DNA from: Eonycteris spelaea
Lineage: Eukaryota > Chordata > Mammalia > Chiroptera > Pteropodidae
Assembly (NCBI GenBank): GCA_003508835.1
Contig: PUFA01000316.1
Span: 186,001-250,000, forward strand
Direction of reading: 5' to 3'
DNA length: 64,000 bases
Positions 24,701 to 39,700 of this stretch are shown here, in pieces (within the stretch, counting starts at the first letter, position 1; each line of letters starts with the position of its first letter). The translations under genes were made by a program, and so were the position numbers. Under the pieces are notes generated by a model. That model was not told the DNA's origin. It searched no databases and was given only the letters and a program-made list of their open reading frames with translations.

Positions 24701-27700
24701 TGTTTCATACTATTGTCACAAAGTTGAGTAATTGAGACAGAAACCTTATAACCTACAAGACCTAAAATACTACCTGACCCTTGATAGAAAAAGTTTGCCA
24801 AACCATTTTAAAACACCATAAGCTTTTTAAAAGTTTTATTATTGCTGCTGTTTAAAGATATATTACTCATTCCTTTGTCTTAATGTAGATGATTACTATG
24901 TGAAATAACTGTACATGTTTATTAACTAATCTTCATTAGGTTACCAGCAAGCTAGCTCATCATATAAGATTCAAATGGCTGAAGTTGGAGGATTGCAAAA
25001 ACAATGGTGCAGTCACTGGCCTTGCTTGATAATCAACTTGTTGAGAAACTTTGGGTACTGAAAGCTCTGCAACATCTCTCAACTTCTGGTTTGTATATTA
25101 TTAAACTTGAACACTTTAGTCTCAACTGTTTTGTTTCTATCTAATCATGTCAAGACTGTGCAATATAAATAATTTTTAAATTTATTTTCAGAAGCTAATT
25201 GTACTTTAATGATGCAAGCACAAGCAGCCAGTAGCATCTGTGCTCACCTCAATGACCCAGATCCCTCTGGACAGCTTCTATTTCGTTCATCAGAAATACT
25301 TTGGAACTTACTGGAAAAATCTTCAAAAGAAGAAATCATACAACAGCTTAGTAACTTGGAATGTTTGCTGTAAGTCTATGTAGTTAGATAGGAATGCTTT
25401 TTAACCTTAAAATAATAGTCAGTGACATAACTAACACATTTGTTTCAATTTGTGTTCAATTAGGCTTGTGTTTCATGTAATGGCGAAGTTTCGGAACATC
25501 TTGTTTTGTGCCATGGTATAAATGCATCAGCAGAAAAGCCATTTTTTCCTACATAGAAGGCTATTAAAGTTAACAAAGGCTTGTTAACAAAACTAAATTA
25601 TGTCTTTGAATATGCATAAAGTAAAATTAGACATTTAAAAGAACTATTTCATTTTTCTATATTCATAAATCTGTTTTTTGAATACTTATGTCTTCTAGAT
25701 ACTGCAATAAGCATTAGCAATAATATGAGTAAACCTTTAAGTTACTTATTCATTTATTTGTCAAGTGATTTTTGTCTGCTCTAGGCTATAGAAAAACAAT
25801 TAATAATAATACAGACATGGTTTCTGCTTTTGTGGAATTTGCATTATGTTAGGAGAGATAGACAAGTAAATAGGCAAATAAAATAGAGCGTACTGAATGT
25901 TATGAAAGGGATTATCGCATAGTGCTACATGTTTTCCAGAAGAGGGTGAATCAGTATATATTTGTGTGCAAGTGACTGAACCCCCAACCCTACCAATTTA
26001 AACTATGTAGGAAATTTATGGGCTAGTGTAACTACAAAGTCAAGAATAAAACTGGTTTCATGTGCAGCTGTATGCAAGGCTCAGCAGATATCAAGAATTG
26101 GGCCCTTTTCATCTCTCTGCACTGCCTTCTGCTATGTTGACTTTCTCTACAAGCTCCACATGATGGGACCTAAGAAGTCTAGGTTCACAGCATCACAATC
26201 CCGAATCAAGCTATTCTGAAAGCACGGAGAAAATTTTTTTAAATTGGGTCCTTGTTGGCCCCTGAACATTGTGGTGTTGGCTATTGCCCATTCCAGAGTG
26301 ATTACTAGGAGTGCTCTAGCTAAAAGGAAGTTGAAGGCAGTTCAGAAGACCAAAAGTGGGGAAGGAGTGAAGCCTAAATAAAAATAAGGATGCTGTTATC
26401 ACTAGAAAGGCAAATGGATCCAAAGAAGCAAAGCAACAAATGCCCATATACAGGGAACCTGAACCAGACTTGGAGAGCTCATAAATGCTTCCTAACGAAC
26501 CCAAATCTGGCATCTGAATGATAAATACGACTTGGCAACATGGAGAAGTTTTGCATACAGAGAGCATCCCAGACAGGCAGCAAAAATGAAAATAGAATTT
26601 AGCAATCAGAAACCTGAAAGAAATTCAGTATAGTGGAGCAGAAAGCAGAGGTAAAAAAGTGATTAAGTTAACAGTGTTAGCAGGGACTAGAAATAACACG
26701 AAAGGCCTAATGAACATTGGTGAAGAAGTAAAGCTTTATCTGAAGAACAAAGAAAAGCCTTTAAAAGTAGTTTTTTTGTTTTGTTTTGTTTTGTTTTGTT
26801 TTGTTTAATGCCTAGTATTCCTAGGTGGTTTCCCATTCAAGTACTAACCAGGCCCGACCCAGCTTAGCTTCCGATATCAGACAAGATCGGGCACGTACAG
26901 GGTGGCTGTAGATTTAAGTAGTTTTAAAAAGGGAAATGAAGTGATTGAATCTTTATTTTAAAGCAGTAACTCTGACCACCATGGTAGATTGCATTGATAG
27001 ATTCTTACTGCCTGAATGGATTCTCACTATAGTGAATTAGAGGCAGATTTGGAAATATAGAAAAAATTAGAAATACTTTGAAATGAATAGTATAATAGGG
27101 AGATTTTGTTGGTAAACATTTCCATTAAAATATGGTTCTAAAAGTATGATTTTACTTTCTAGGGCCTTAAAGGAAATATTTAAAAATCTGTTTATGAGAG
27201 GTTTTAGTCATTATGATCGTCAACTTAGAAACGATATATTAGTCATCACTACAATTATAGCTCAAAATCCTGAAGCACCAATGATTGTAAGTATGCGTAA
27301 ATTGTATTAATTTTAATTCAAAGTGATATGAGTAGGGGGAAGGAGCACTAGACTTTGTTGCAATATTTATGTACTTTGCTGTAATGCCAAGTTATGTTGT
27401 AATGTCACGATGGTTGCCAGTACACTCGTACTCTGCCAATTTCTCTTTTCAGTATATCATTTGGTTTTCTGGCTGTTTTTCAAGATTTTCACTCTATCTT
27501 TGGTTTTCAGCAGTTTTACTATGATGTGTCAAGATGTGATTTTCTTTGTATTTATTTTTGAGGTTTATAGAACTTCCTGAATATGTAAACTTAGGTCTTG
27601 CACTAAATTTGGAGAATTTTTAGTCATTATTCTCTAAGTATTTTTTCAGCTCCATTCTCTCTTCCTCTTTTGGAACTCTGATTACTTGTATGTTCAACTT

Positions 27701-30700
27701 CTTGATATTGTCCCCCAGGTTTGTTCACTTTTTTCAATCATTTTTCTTTCTCTACTTCAGATTGGATAATTTGTATTGGTCTGTATTTTAAGTTCACTGA
27801 CTTTCTTTTCTATGATCTTCATTTTACTATTAATACCATCTAAAACATTTTATTGCAGATGTTATATTTCAGTTTTAGAATTTTCTTTCGATTCCTTTTG
27901 ATACTTTCTATTTTTCTGCTGAGAGTGCCTGTATTTCCATTCATTATGAGCATCTTTACGGTCAATTCTGGTGTATTCCTCTGAAAAATATTAATTTTTT
28001 TGTATTAATAAGCATCTAGTTTGGACTCATCCCTGTGGTGGAGGCAGCTCAATTATCAGTTCATTTCTTTTAGTCTTACATGGGATCCTTGAGTGTTCCC
28101 TGCCCTTGTGTGGTTCAGGCATCAGCCAGAGATTTGGAAAGTTTATACACAGAATTTGGGTTTCCCTTTCTCTGGCTCTCTCCTATGTGGGATTTCTCCC
28201 ATATGGGATTTCTCCCTTCACTTACCAGTAGCGGTGGTTGCTTTGTGATTGCCTCTGTTCTCTGGTTCTTCAAGACACTAAGATTACAGATTTATCCGAG
28301 TTTTAGCATCCCCACAAGGTGCAAACTAGAGCCTGTCCTCACTCTAAAGGCCATTTTAGGAAAAGGGAAACTGATGCAATGCCATTTTCTTCATCAAAGT
28401 CCTGCCAGATAGTTTTTTTCATATTTTGTTCAGAATGTATAGGTGTTACCTGCAGGAGTGTTTCTTACAGGAACTACTCTACCATATCAGAAGCTGAACT
28501 TCCCCATATTTTTATCATGTAAAAAACATTGAATGATTACATCTTAGAGTAGAGATCTTTGGCAACAATATTCATATTATCAGCCAGATACTTGCTAACT
28601 TGTACTTAAAGGAAATTTGGCAATGAAGGCCACAACCCCATGGTGATGGACATCAAGTGATCCCGACATAAGAGAAAGGTCCTAGGATCCATACTATGTA
28701 AATGGGGAAACAATTCTGCATAGCATTCTCGTCAAGGCTGCAATGTGTAGATGGTTTTGTATGTTCTCTGATCAGTAAGTTCTCATTAGCATCCTTGGAA
28801 ACATTCACGTTTAATTCCATGAATGTGAGTCAAAAGAATAACATGCTTACATTGTAAAGAAACCGTATTGATCCTAAAATAGCCAGTACGTAGAGCTGCA
28901 AGCTCAAAAGCTCAGCGTTTGCCCCGGTAAGCTCTCCCTGCTGCACAAAGTCCAATTAGGATATCTCTGTCAGGAGAGAGTTCCCTCATGCTGAAATGTT
29001 TGCAATTCTGGTTACTCTTCAGGGCTTTTCATGTTAAGTAGGAACTGTTTTGTTATCTCTTGACCAAACCTTTGACATATAAGAGTGTTTGGGGTTGGGG
29101 TAAGGAGTGGGGTTAAGAAGAAAAGCTATTGAAAATAATTATTTTCTTCCCTTGTTTTGTCATTTGAAGGTATAAAAATGAATTACATAAGTAACTTGTA
29201 GTCCTAATACATTTTAGGTCTCAACCAAATTTTACATAGCATTATATAAAATATTCTTGAATAATGTAAAATATTTCTTAGAACCTAAAGAAGTAAGTTT
29301 AATATTAAATAAATTAGAAGTTTATCTGGTTATATGCTTTTATTTTCTTGCTTTCATCCCATCCTATTATTAGCACTTTATGAATTTAAATGAATGACAA
29401 GGGAAATCTGATAAAGATATTAAAATATTAGGTAAATATGGGTATATGCAACTTAATTTCCATTAATTAATTCATCTTCTATTTTTTGTGTATTTATATT
29501 AGGAATGTGGCTTTACCAGAGATTTGATATTATTCGCAACCTTTAATGAAGGTAAAAATACATAAAACTTTCAACCTGTAATTATCTTTATGAGTCTTAT
29601 ACATCATTTTGGCTTTTATTTTACTCTTTCTTTTTTGTCCCTTCACAGTTAAAAGTCAAAATCCTTTGGTAAAAGGTCTTAAACTTTCTAATTCCTATGA
29701 AGACTTCGAGTTGAAGAAATTGCTATTCAATATAATTGTGATCTTATGTAAAGATTTACCTACTGTACAGGTAAAGAGTAATCAAAACAAAAATTAAAAT
29801 CAACTCACTTTGTAGTGTAACTTTTTAAAAGTCATGGCTGCAAATCTCTCACCAACTCATGTTTGCCACAGAAAGTAACAAACTCTTACTGGCCAAAATT
29901 TCACCTTTTCAGAATTTTCTTTGCTTACCTGAAAATAAACAGTGAACTTACCTAAACTTAGTCCATATAAACCAAGAAAAGCAGGAGAACCTTAGAGATT
30001 TATTTATATATTTAGATATTATCAATAAAGGAACATAAAAAGAAAGAAGACTTACATAGCCCCATCCAGCCTAAGTCTATCCCTGACCATAGTAACAAGG
30101 ATTAATTCTGCTGGAGGCGTGCTAACCTCTGCTGCCAATCTCAAACCCTCATGAACCTGTTTTTTCTCCATACAAACCTAACATCTTACTTTTTTTAAAT
30201 TAGCCATGAATTTATCTTAATACTTTATATTCTGCATGACAGCATGATGTAATTTCAAGAACACTGAGATTTAATTTAACTTCTGTCTTACCACCTACTA
30301 GCTTCGTGGCCTTAGCAAAATCGCCTAAACTTTCTGAGGCTCAGTTCCTACTGTAAAATGAAGGTTCTAATACTTCTGCCCTGCTCACAGGGCTATTGTG
30401 AAATTTACATGAAGGCTTTGTAAACAATAAAGTGATAGAAAAAAACATACTACTAACAGTTTCATTAGTTTAGTTATTTGCTGCATTAAGTGAAATTTCA
30501 TTTAGTCCTAAAATTCTTTTAAGATCCAAGGTGCCACAGTGAAAAAGAATTGGGAATTCATTCTGTCAACGTCATTAATGATAATACATAGATGGGATTG
30601 CATATTGGTTAAGGCCTTTGATCAGGTGGCATCCAGTGCTTTCACTTTCTATCTATGTGCTCTTAAATAGGTTGTTTACTTTCTCTAAATCACAGATATT

Positions 30701-33700
30701 TCAACTTCAAAATGAGTATAATACTGACCTCATCAAGTTATTATGAGAATCAAAAGAGCTCCGGATTTTCTTGGTAATGCCACTTGGAGGAATATATATA
30801 CTTTTAAAAAAGGCTCAGAAAAAGAAAAATTGTCTTTACAGCCATAACTTTATAATTTATATCAAAAATAAATACTCTGTTACAACCTAAATATGTTTTT
30901 GAAATGCAAAATATAAAATATTCAATAAAACATGGTTTATTATTACAGTAGAATATTATATATCTATTAAAATAGCTATAAAGACAAATAAATTTTACAC
31001 TACAGTTTATAAGCCAATTTTAGTTGACAACAGAGTCAATTGGCACAAAGTTTGTGGTGAGCTTCTTAAAGCATTATGTGAGCAGTGGAATCAACTAACT
31101 TTTTATGTCATATGTTAGTGGCCCAATAATAGTAATGATGATGAACCATGTGTACTATTATTTGTAGTTCACAGAGTATTTCAAAAAATGTTACCTACTT
31201 AATAGTTGCAGTAATGCTAGAACTAGTTGTTATTCTTGTTTTATCAATCCTAAATCTTGTGTTCTTTCCATGTGGACTAGTAGGAATTTAGAAAACTTCA
31301 GATGTTATTGTGAAAAAGTCTTTATAGAACAATGCCAAGCGAAAATTGAACAGAATATAGCACATCTTGTGAACCACAATTATGCTTCAATCATAATCAG
31401 CTATAATATTGACTTGATTATCACATAATAGCTATGCATTCTTGTTTTTATTGAAAGCATGGATTCAATACAATTTTTAAATTCTATGCATATAATTAAA
31501 ATTATGTCTTTCATTGGATAGAATATTTGTATAAGTTCTGTTTTGTGTGCTTAAAAATTAGCCATAGTCATTACTTCAGACAAAATGGATTTTTATAGTA
31601 TACAGTTGAAGCCATATAATGTTTTTAGAAAAAAAAAAAAAACAGAGGGAAGAGAAAATGCCATCAGTTTATTTGCTCCAAATTTTAAACTCCTATGGTT
31701 TTGTGATAAGGAGGAACTACATATATAGGTAGCATAGACAAAAAAAAAAAATTAATGCTTGTTTTATATTATTCTTGTCAGCCACAGAGTACATATCCCC
31801 AAAAAAGGGGATCATAGCCAACTGTTATTATTGAGTTTGGTGTTTTATTTAATATTTTGGGGGAGGGGTACCTCACTAGGTTGGGATCTTTACAAAGGAA
31901 ATATTTTGAAATGGCCATCAATGAAACATCAAAATGAAAATCTTTTATTTAATTTTCTTAGATTAAGTAAAATTGTTTTAATTCTGTTTCTAACAACATA
32001 CCCTTTGCCCTTTCCCATAGTTACTTATTGATGGCAAAGTTGTTTTGGCTTTGTTTACCTATATTAAAAAGCCTGAGAAACACAAAATAATTGAATGGTC
32101 TGCAGCACAGTATGAAGAATTACAACTGCATGCGATTGCCACTTTGTCATCAGTGGCTCCTTTGTTAATAGAAGAATATATGCTGTGCCAGGGAAATGCT
32201 CGAATCCTTGCATTTCTAGAATGGTGTGAGAGTGAAGGTCAGTGGCCCTTCAAGATTCCTGTCAAAATTTTAATCTGTGTATTGCAACTCAACTCTCAAC
32301 GTATCCATGGGAAAAAAGATATAAAATTAAAGCAAAAAGAAATGAAAATATAAATCTGTCTTCCCATGATTTTGATACATTTGCATGTTTTAAGGAGAAG
32401 AATCTGAGATTTCATTTAAAATTAGATACTAGTAAATGTCATAACTATAGTTGATACACATCTCTCAGTAAAAGTCATTATACAGATAATCTGATTTAAA
32501 GTTTTGTATTATTAGGCCTATCCAGCCATTATGCTAAGTCCCAGAAATATTATAATTATTCATCCAACAAATATTTATCGAGTGCCTGCTAGGTGCCAGA
32601 TACTGTTTTAGCTGCTAAAGGTACATTTATTTTCAAAATAAATAAAATTTCTACCTTCATGGGGCTTAAAATCCAGATCTCTAGTCAGATGTAATGATTC
32701 CGTGTATAGTCTACTAAATTAACAGAGTCTCATTTGTTGAATATTTTGTTTTAATTCTCATAATTCTTAGGAAAAAAGTAATAAGTACATTCTTTTTTGA
32801 AAAAAAATATAAGGAAGATGCCACATTTTTTTCTGGTAGTGATTTTGCTCTAGAAATAATTTTTTATGGTACATTTTCATTGGATCAGGAATATTACTAT
32901 CTATCCATGAAGGAAGGAAAACGAACTATAATTTTGTTTTAGTTCTGTAGTTTCTAATATGCTATTACTAAATTTAGTCTTGTTGAATTACTGTGCATTA
33001 AATAAAACAATTCTTCTGTCTATCCTTTACATCATTTATGTTACAGAAAACTATATCATTATAATATTATTTGTGTTTATAGAAAACTATAAGGCAAAAG
33101 AGAAAAGGCTACCTAATAAGAGGAAGACTGATAGCTAATAGTTATTGAGTACCTACTATGTGGTAGGCCTTAACCACCTTACAAGTATTAATTCATTTAG
33201 TCCTTACAACAAATCCGGGAGTTATAGGCACTCTTATTATCCCTATTCATCAGATGGGTAGAAATCAATAAGAGAAGTTATTAAAGAACTTGTTCCTGGC
33301 CACACAATATGTGGCAGAGCCAGGATTTAATTCAGGCAAACTAGCTCTAGAATCTACATTTTTAACCAATACACAGTACTCAGAATAGTATTTTGAACGT
33401 TTTTAGAGCTTTAAGTATGAAGCTGCTTCTAAAACAACCTTTTAAAGAATACAAATTGTAAAGAAGAAAGGAGCACTTGCCTTGCTATTTATCGAGACGC
33501 TATCATAAAGCTGTGGTAATTAAAATTGTGGTATACTAGGCCAAGAATAGACCAGTGGAATGGAATATGTGGGAGGCTAGCCTTATCAGAGATGATATTG
33601 CCAATCAATGAGAGAAGCATGGTGCCAGGAAAGTTGGCCCTCTATGTGGAAAAAAATTAAAAAATTAGATCCTTTGAGCTTGTTAAAATAATTAATTATA

Positions 33701-36700
33701 AAATAAAGCTCTAAATATGAAAAATTAACTATAAAAATCTTAGACGAAAACATGAGGAAGTATCTTTATGACAAGAGGATAGGAAAAGATTTTTTTTAAA
33801 CCAGAAGAGCTTAAACTATACAGGAGAAGATTGATGCATTTAACTACCATAAAACTCAGAATTATATCTATTACAGAATATGAAAAAAATATCAGACTAC
33901 AAATTAAGAGATGACATTTACTACCCTGGTGACCAAAAAAGGATTAGAATCCAGGTTCATAACTCCTACATATCAAAAAGGAAATATCTCAGTAGCGAAG
34001 TAGACAAAGAATAGTGGCAGAGAAAAATCTCAGATTTTAAATAAAACATTATAAGATGCTCAATCCTATTGGTAATCAGAAATGCAAATTAAGGCAACAG
34101 TGAACTACCATTTCACATTTAACAGATTGGGAAGAATCTATTAGTCTTATATCCATATAACCACTTTGGAAAACAATCTGATAACTAATAAAAGTCAATG
34201 TGGGTATACCCTATATGATTCTGGAGTCACATGGCAAAACGTCTCAGTGGGAACGAGGGCATGAACCAGAATGTTCATTATAGCAGTCTGTACTAGTGAA
34301 TGGAAAAACTGATTTATTTATAAAATGAATGCCAAAAGCAGTTAAAATGAATGATCTAGATCTACCTTTGACATTGTGAATGATTTTGAAAATATTGAGT
34401 AACAGAAGCAAGTTATAAGAGATATATAAAATGTGATACATTCAAAGAGTATGTTAACGTGCATTTCTATTGGGAATAAAAGGAGGAGAGAGAAGGGATC
34501 ATATTTATTTCTCTAAAAAAACTAAAGCGAGTATAACAAAATTTTAACATGTTTGATATGCTGTTTCATATATTTGAAATGTTTGATGTTTTAAATTTCT
34601 TGATGTAAAGTAAATTATTACCGTTTCTTCACAGATTCCTTCTTTAGTCATGGTAACAGTTTTCATGGTACAGGGGGCCGTGGCAATAAGTTTGCCCATA
34701 TGCGTTACACTTTAAGACTCCTAAGAGCCATGGTCTACCTTCAGGATGCGACTGTAAACAACGATCTTTGTGAAAGGAAAACAATTCAGCAACTGATAGG
34801 TAAGACATAACATGTTTGGTACTGATGAAAGTGGAATATTTATAAACTATAGATTTTGTTTGAAATGCTTTTCTACAAATTTATTGTTTTTATAGCTGAG
34901 AAACTCCTGAATATTTTCTTGGCTTGTTTCCTGTTGTTGCTATAAATCAGTTTCTTCATTGAACCATCATGATCACCCATCCTTTAAATATTGGTTTTCT
35001 TGGTTCAGGTACCATTTCGTTTAGGATTATCTTTATCTTTTTTTTTTTTAAATGGGCTATTGTATATGTTTCATTCTTCTAGTAACAAGAATGTTACTAG
35101 AAGAATGTCACCACTTTCTGGCCAAGCTTTTTGGAGTCATTTTAAAAAAGGATAACATTGCATTTTCTAGTGCATCTGACCAGAATACTTGACACTGGTA
35201 TATACAGAAATGGACTCCAGAGAGTCTTTCCTAATATGGAATATCAGGATATTCTTGGTTTTCAACTTAGAATTGACTACACTAGGTCACTTTATCCCCA
35301 CAATATATCACACGTGAGCTCAGTGTAAAATGCAGAACCCCTAAACAAAAGCTTTTTACATTTCATTAATTAAAAAACAAATAGTTCTTCAGACCTACCT
35401 TTTTCTGACTTTGAAAAGTGAGAACTATTTTAGTCATATTCATATTCAGTGATTGCCTTATGAGTATGTGATGTAATTGGCTAGATATCAATTAATTACA
35501 AATGCCTACTCAAACACTCTTTTACCTGTTAAGTTAAAGTACCTGCTCTTCCATCATTAGTGAAGTGGAGTAGTGCTCTCAAATAGTAATACTAGTAAGC
35601 AAAATAAGGACATAGAAAAGAGGGCTAGGCAAAAACATTCACTTCTTTGATGAGTTAGCTTGGGATGACTAAACCTAAAAGTAGATTTTCTCACATCTGT
35701 GCACATTTCATTGTACAGAACTATCTTAAGGCACGCAGCCCAACCAAGTGGAGTCCAGGAAATATAATTCTCCATATGTCCAGGAAGAAGTCTTAATGTT
35801 ACCTGGGTGTGAAGTGGGGTAGGAAAATGGGAAAACCCATAGCAAGGATTCTTTTCTTAGGACCTTTTTTCTTTAACTTGAAAGAAGCTGATCTTTGTTG
35901 CATGAGTTCTTATTGAATCTAACAGAGGGCTCTGTAGTGGTAATGTACTCAAGAAATAGTAACTGCATTGTAAATGTAGATGTTTATATGCCTTTTGAGT
36001 AGGCACTGGGATTACAAACACATACAGAGCAGGACACTGGGGACCTTGCCCTTAATGAGAATAAAAGGAAAGAAGTTTATTTTAGAAAGATAGCATGTGT
36101 TACCAATCACCATTAGTAAGGCACCTAATGAGTAATAGAATAAACACCATAGAAACAAAAAGGTTGGGATAGTTTTCAAGTCTGGGCAATAATTAACAGG
36201 AATTTTTACTGAGTTAGAGTATGGGGCTAGTTTCAAGAGAGAAATAAAAAGGATAGTCTTTCAAGCAAAGGGACAACATGAGCAGAGACATGGAACTAAA
36301 ATATGCATGATGATGTGTTCAGAGCTAGCTTAATTGGAGTGAAAGTCTTATGAAGACAGATAATGTGAGATAAGGTTAATTGTCTAGCCAGAGGCCAACC
36401 AAGAAACAGTTTTGGATGCCAGATAATAGTTTTAACTTCATCCTCTTTAGGCATAGGGAACTACTAGTGGTTTTGATCAGGGAAGCTAGTTATATGAATA
36501 ATGCTGTTTTGGAAAGAGAAATCTGAAAGAAATATATGGGATGTTTAGAATAGAACAAGGAGAGGGTAAAGGCAGGGGAATTAAAAGGATACTGAAATAT
36601 AAAGAAAATAACTCTATTAATGTAACATATGTTACAGCAGGGGAAGTGACATGCCTGTATCCAGCTAGAAAGGAAAATGAGACAATCTAGAAAGGAGAAG

Positions 36701-39700
36701 CATATCTGTGGGCAGCCAGCTTGGATTCCTAAAAAATGCTCCTGATAAGGCACATAGGCCCCTCTGTCCCCTGTACTGGGCCTCTAGCATGCTCAACTAG
36801 TCTTCCATGATCCGATCCCCCACCTGTAATTCATCCTCACAGGGCCAAGAATCATCCCTTCAGAGCCAACGATGTAGATAGGCTGTGATTTCCATGGTCC
36901 TTCTACTTTGGAACATAGCTCCACACCTTCTGTTAATGCCAATGACCCCTTTAACAGAGGAAAAATGACTTTTGTTCTTCATTTAAAACATAAAGAAAAA
37001 TTCTTTTTTGAGGAAAAGTTTTATTGCAGATGTCAGTCCATCAGTGTAAGTGGCTGTTTTCATGTCTTTTTAAATTTTGATTAGAAGTGAGGGAGAGATT
37101 TTAAAGGACATGGGAATACTGCTACCTGCTGTTGATGAAGACACCTCCAGATAGACCAAAGGAGAAGATGCAGAAAGAAGTACCAAGGATAGAAAACATA
37201 CTTATGGAGGTCTTCCACCTTTGGAGGTCTTCCTCCTCTTCCACATGAGGAAAAGACATGAGGCAAGCTATGATCAGGCATTTTGGTCACATATTTGCAA
37301 AGGCACTCATTTCTGCCTCATAAAACTGCATATTTTTAAACGATTTTGTTTACTGAACAACGTATCAGGTTGTTAATGTGTCTTAATGACACTCCATTAA
37401 TGACACTCTAGAAATACTAGAACTTCTACATAAATGGGGCTATTGAGAACTCAAAGAACCCATTTATCATTTTATGTCTACAGCTTCTAAGCAACTATGA
37501 AATGAAAATAGACACTTTTAAAATCGTTTCTCAAATTTTATAAGAAATTTAATAAGAAGGGATTTTAAAAGCAGTAATTGATCAAAATAAAAATATGATG
37601 TCTAATAATTTTACATTCTTTCAATTTTCTCATACCAGGAATCTTTAAAAATACAATAAGCAAGTCTAATGACAAGGAAGAGGCCATTGTTTTGGAAATT
37701 CAATCTGATATATTACTTATCTTATCTGGTCTTTGTGAACATAATATTCCTAGGAAGGTATGTATGCCTGTGAGTCAAAGTTTACTTAGATCTCCCAGTC
37801 ACCCAACACTATGAACTTTTTCTTAGTAACTGTCCATTAATATTGGTGTTCTTTAATCTTGTGAAGAATAATTTAATATTCTTTTTTATAATTAGAATAT
37901 AATTATATACAGTAAGTGTATAGATCTTAAGTATATAGTTCAATAGGATTTAACAAATATGTACTCATTTAACTAATACCCCAATTAAAATATAGAATTT
38001 TATCTCACTATAAAATTCTTTCATGCCCCTTAGCAACCATCCGCAAACTTACCTCCAGAATACCACTATTCTGATTTCTATCCACATAAATTTGTTTTAC
38101 CTATTCTTTAACTTTATTTTAATAGAATCATAGTAGTTACTCTTTTATATCTGGTTTCTGTCATCCAGCATTATATCTCTGAAATATATCCATGTTGTTG
38201 CATGTAACAGCAGTGCATTACTTTTTATTGCCAAATAGTATTTCATTGTATGAGTATACCAAAATTTGTTTCTCCATTCCCCTGTTAAAAACATGTAAAT
38301 TGTTTCCATATGGGACTGTTATGTAAAAAGCATCAATGAACATTCTTGTACTAGTCTTTTTTTGGACATAATGCTTTCGTATCTCTTGGGTAAATACCTA
38401 GCAACTGATGGATCATAAAATAGGTGCATGTTTTTAAGAAACTGGCAAACAGTTTTCCCAAGTGAGCTATATATTATAAATGCTATTTTGGGTTTGAATT
38501 AGATTCATACCTAAAACTAAAATGAGAAACAAAGCTAATTCCGTTTAATCTTTTTTAACTCAATAGCAATCTCTGAGTCTCAGAAATTGATAACTAGCAA
38601 GAGACAGAATTGGAAAGGTAAAAGTAAAAAGTTAGGAAGGTTCCAGGGCTTTTAGGGAGTGGCAACAGGAACAGTAAATGTACACTTAACTCCAAACTTT
38701 GATGCGACTTGCCTTTTATTCTACGTCTCTGTGCCTGTGTTCTTCTGGGAAAGTACTCACAGTCTTGCTTACTGGAAACCAGAACTGAACAACAAGGCAA
38801 TGAGAAAGGTAATTGGTAAGATACAAATATTAACTGGTAATAACTTCATATAAATTATTAAAGTTTTAACTACCATTAATATATTTATTTCTCTTTGGGA
38901 ATGTTAGAATATCTTCCATGATAGAATTTTAGCCTGTTACTACTATCACTATCTAGTAGTCATCTGACATGATGATTGAGTATATTCATTATACCATGGA
39001 AGAAAATCATGGGATAAATCTTATGGTCTATTTTCTAAAAGAGAGGGAAAAGAGAAAAAACAAAAAGCCCTGATTGATGCCCTCTCTTAAAATGATTACC
39101 TTTATAACAGTTTGTCTTATATTCTGAAAGCGAGCGTACAAATTCAGGTAAGAAAATTGCATTAAAAATGCTGTTTTCCTAAAAATGTTGTATTTTTCTG
39201 GTAAAAAAAAAAAAAAAAAAAAGCTTTAGGGGATAGGATGAAACGAAAGGAAAGGATTATTTATTTCAAGAAATAATTTTAAATAAATCTTTTAGGAAAT
39301 TTTTGGAACTGAAGGAGTGGATATAATTCTTCATGTATTGAAAACAGACCCCAAGAAGTTTCAGAGTGGATTAGGCTATATTGTTCTTCTTTTTAGCACA
39401 TTGGACAGCATTTGGTGAGTATTACTATACCCAAGGTAGATAGAATCATAGTACAAGAAAATTACCTCTATAGCTATGTATGCCAATCTTCTTCCCTCAA
39501 AATCACACCAGAAAGATAACTCTCTCAATGCTTTTTCTTTTTAATAGTCCAGAAATGACCTTACTAATGTCTTTTGGAAGATACTCTTGACCGTCACTCA
39601 AATATAAAACCATTCTTGTATCTAAACTTAAATTCCTGACTTTGTGAATTTAACCCATTCTATTATGGCCGAATCTGAGTATACACTAGCATCTATTATT

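Noticed and set aside
26800..26912. Functional 5S rRNA gene
   Set aside because: Internal deletions near both ends, an A-rich tail and target-site duplications mark a retrocopy.
28080..28412. 110-codon open frame in intron 9
   Set aside because: Lies next to an old LINE-like stretch, has an overlapping second frame, no homology and no splice logic.
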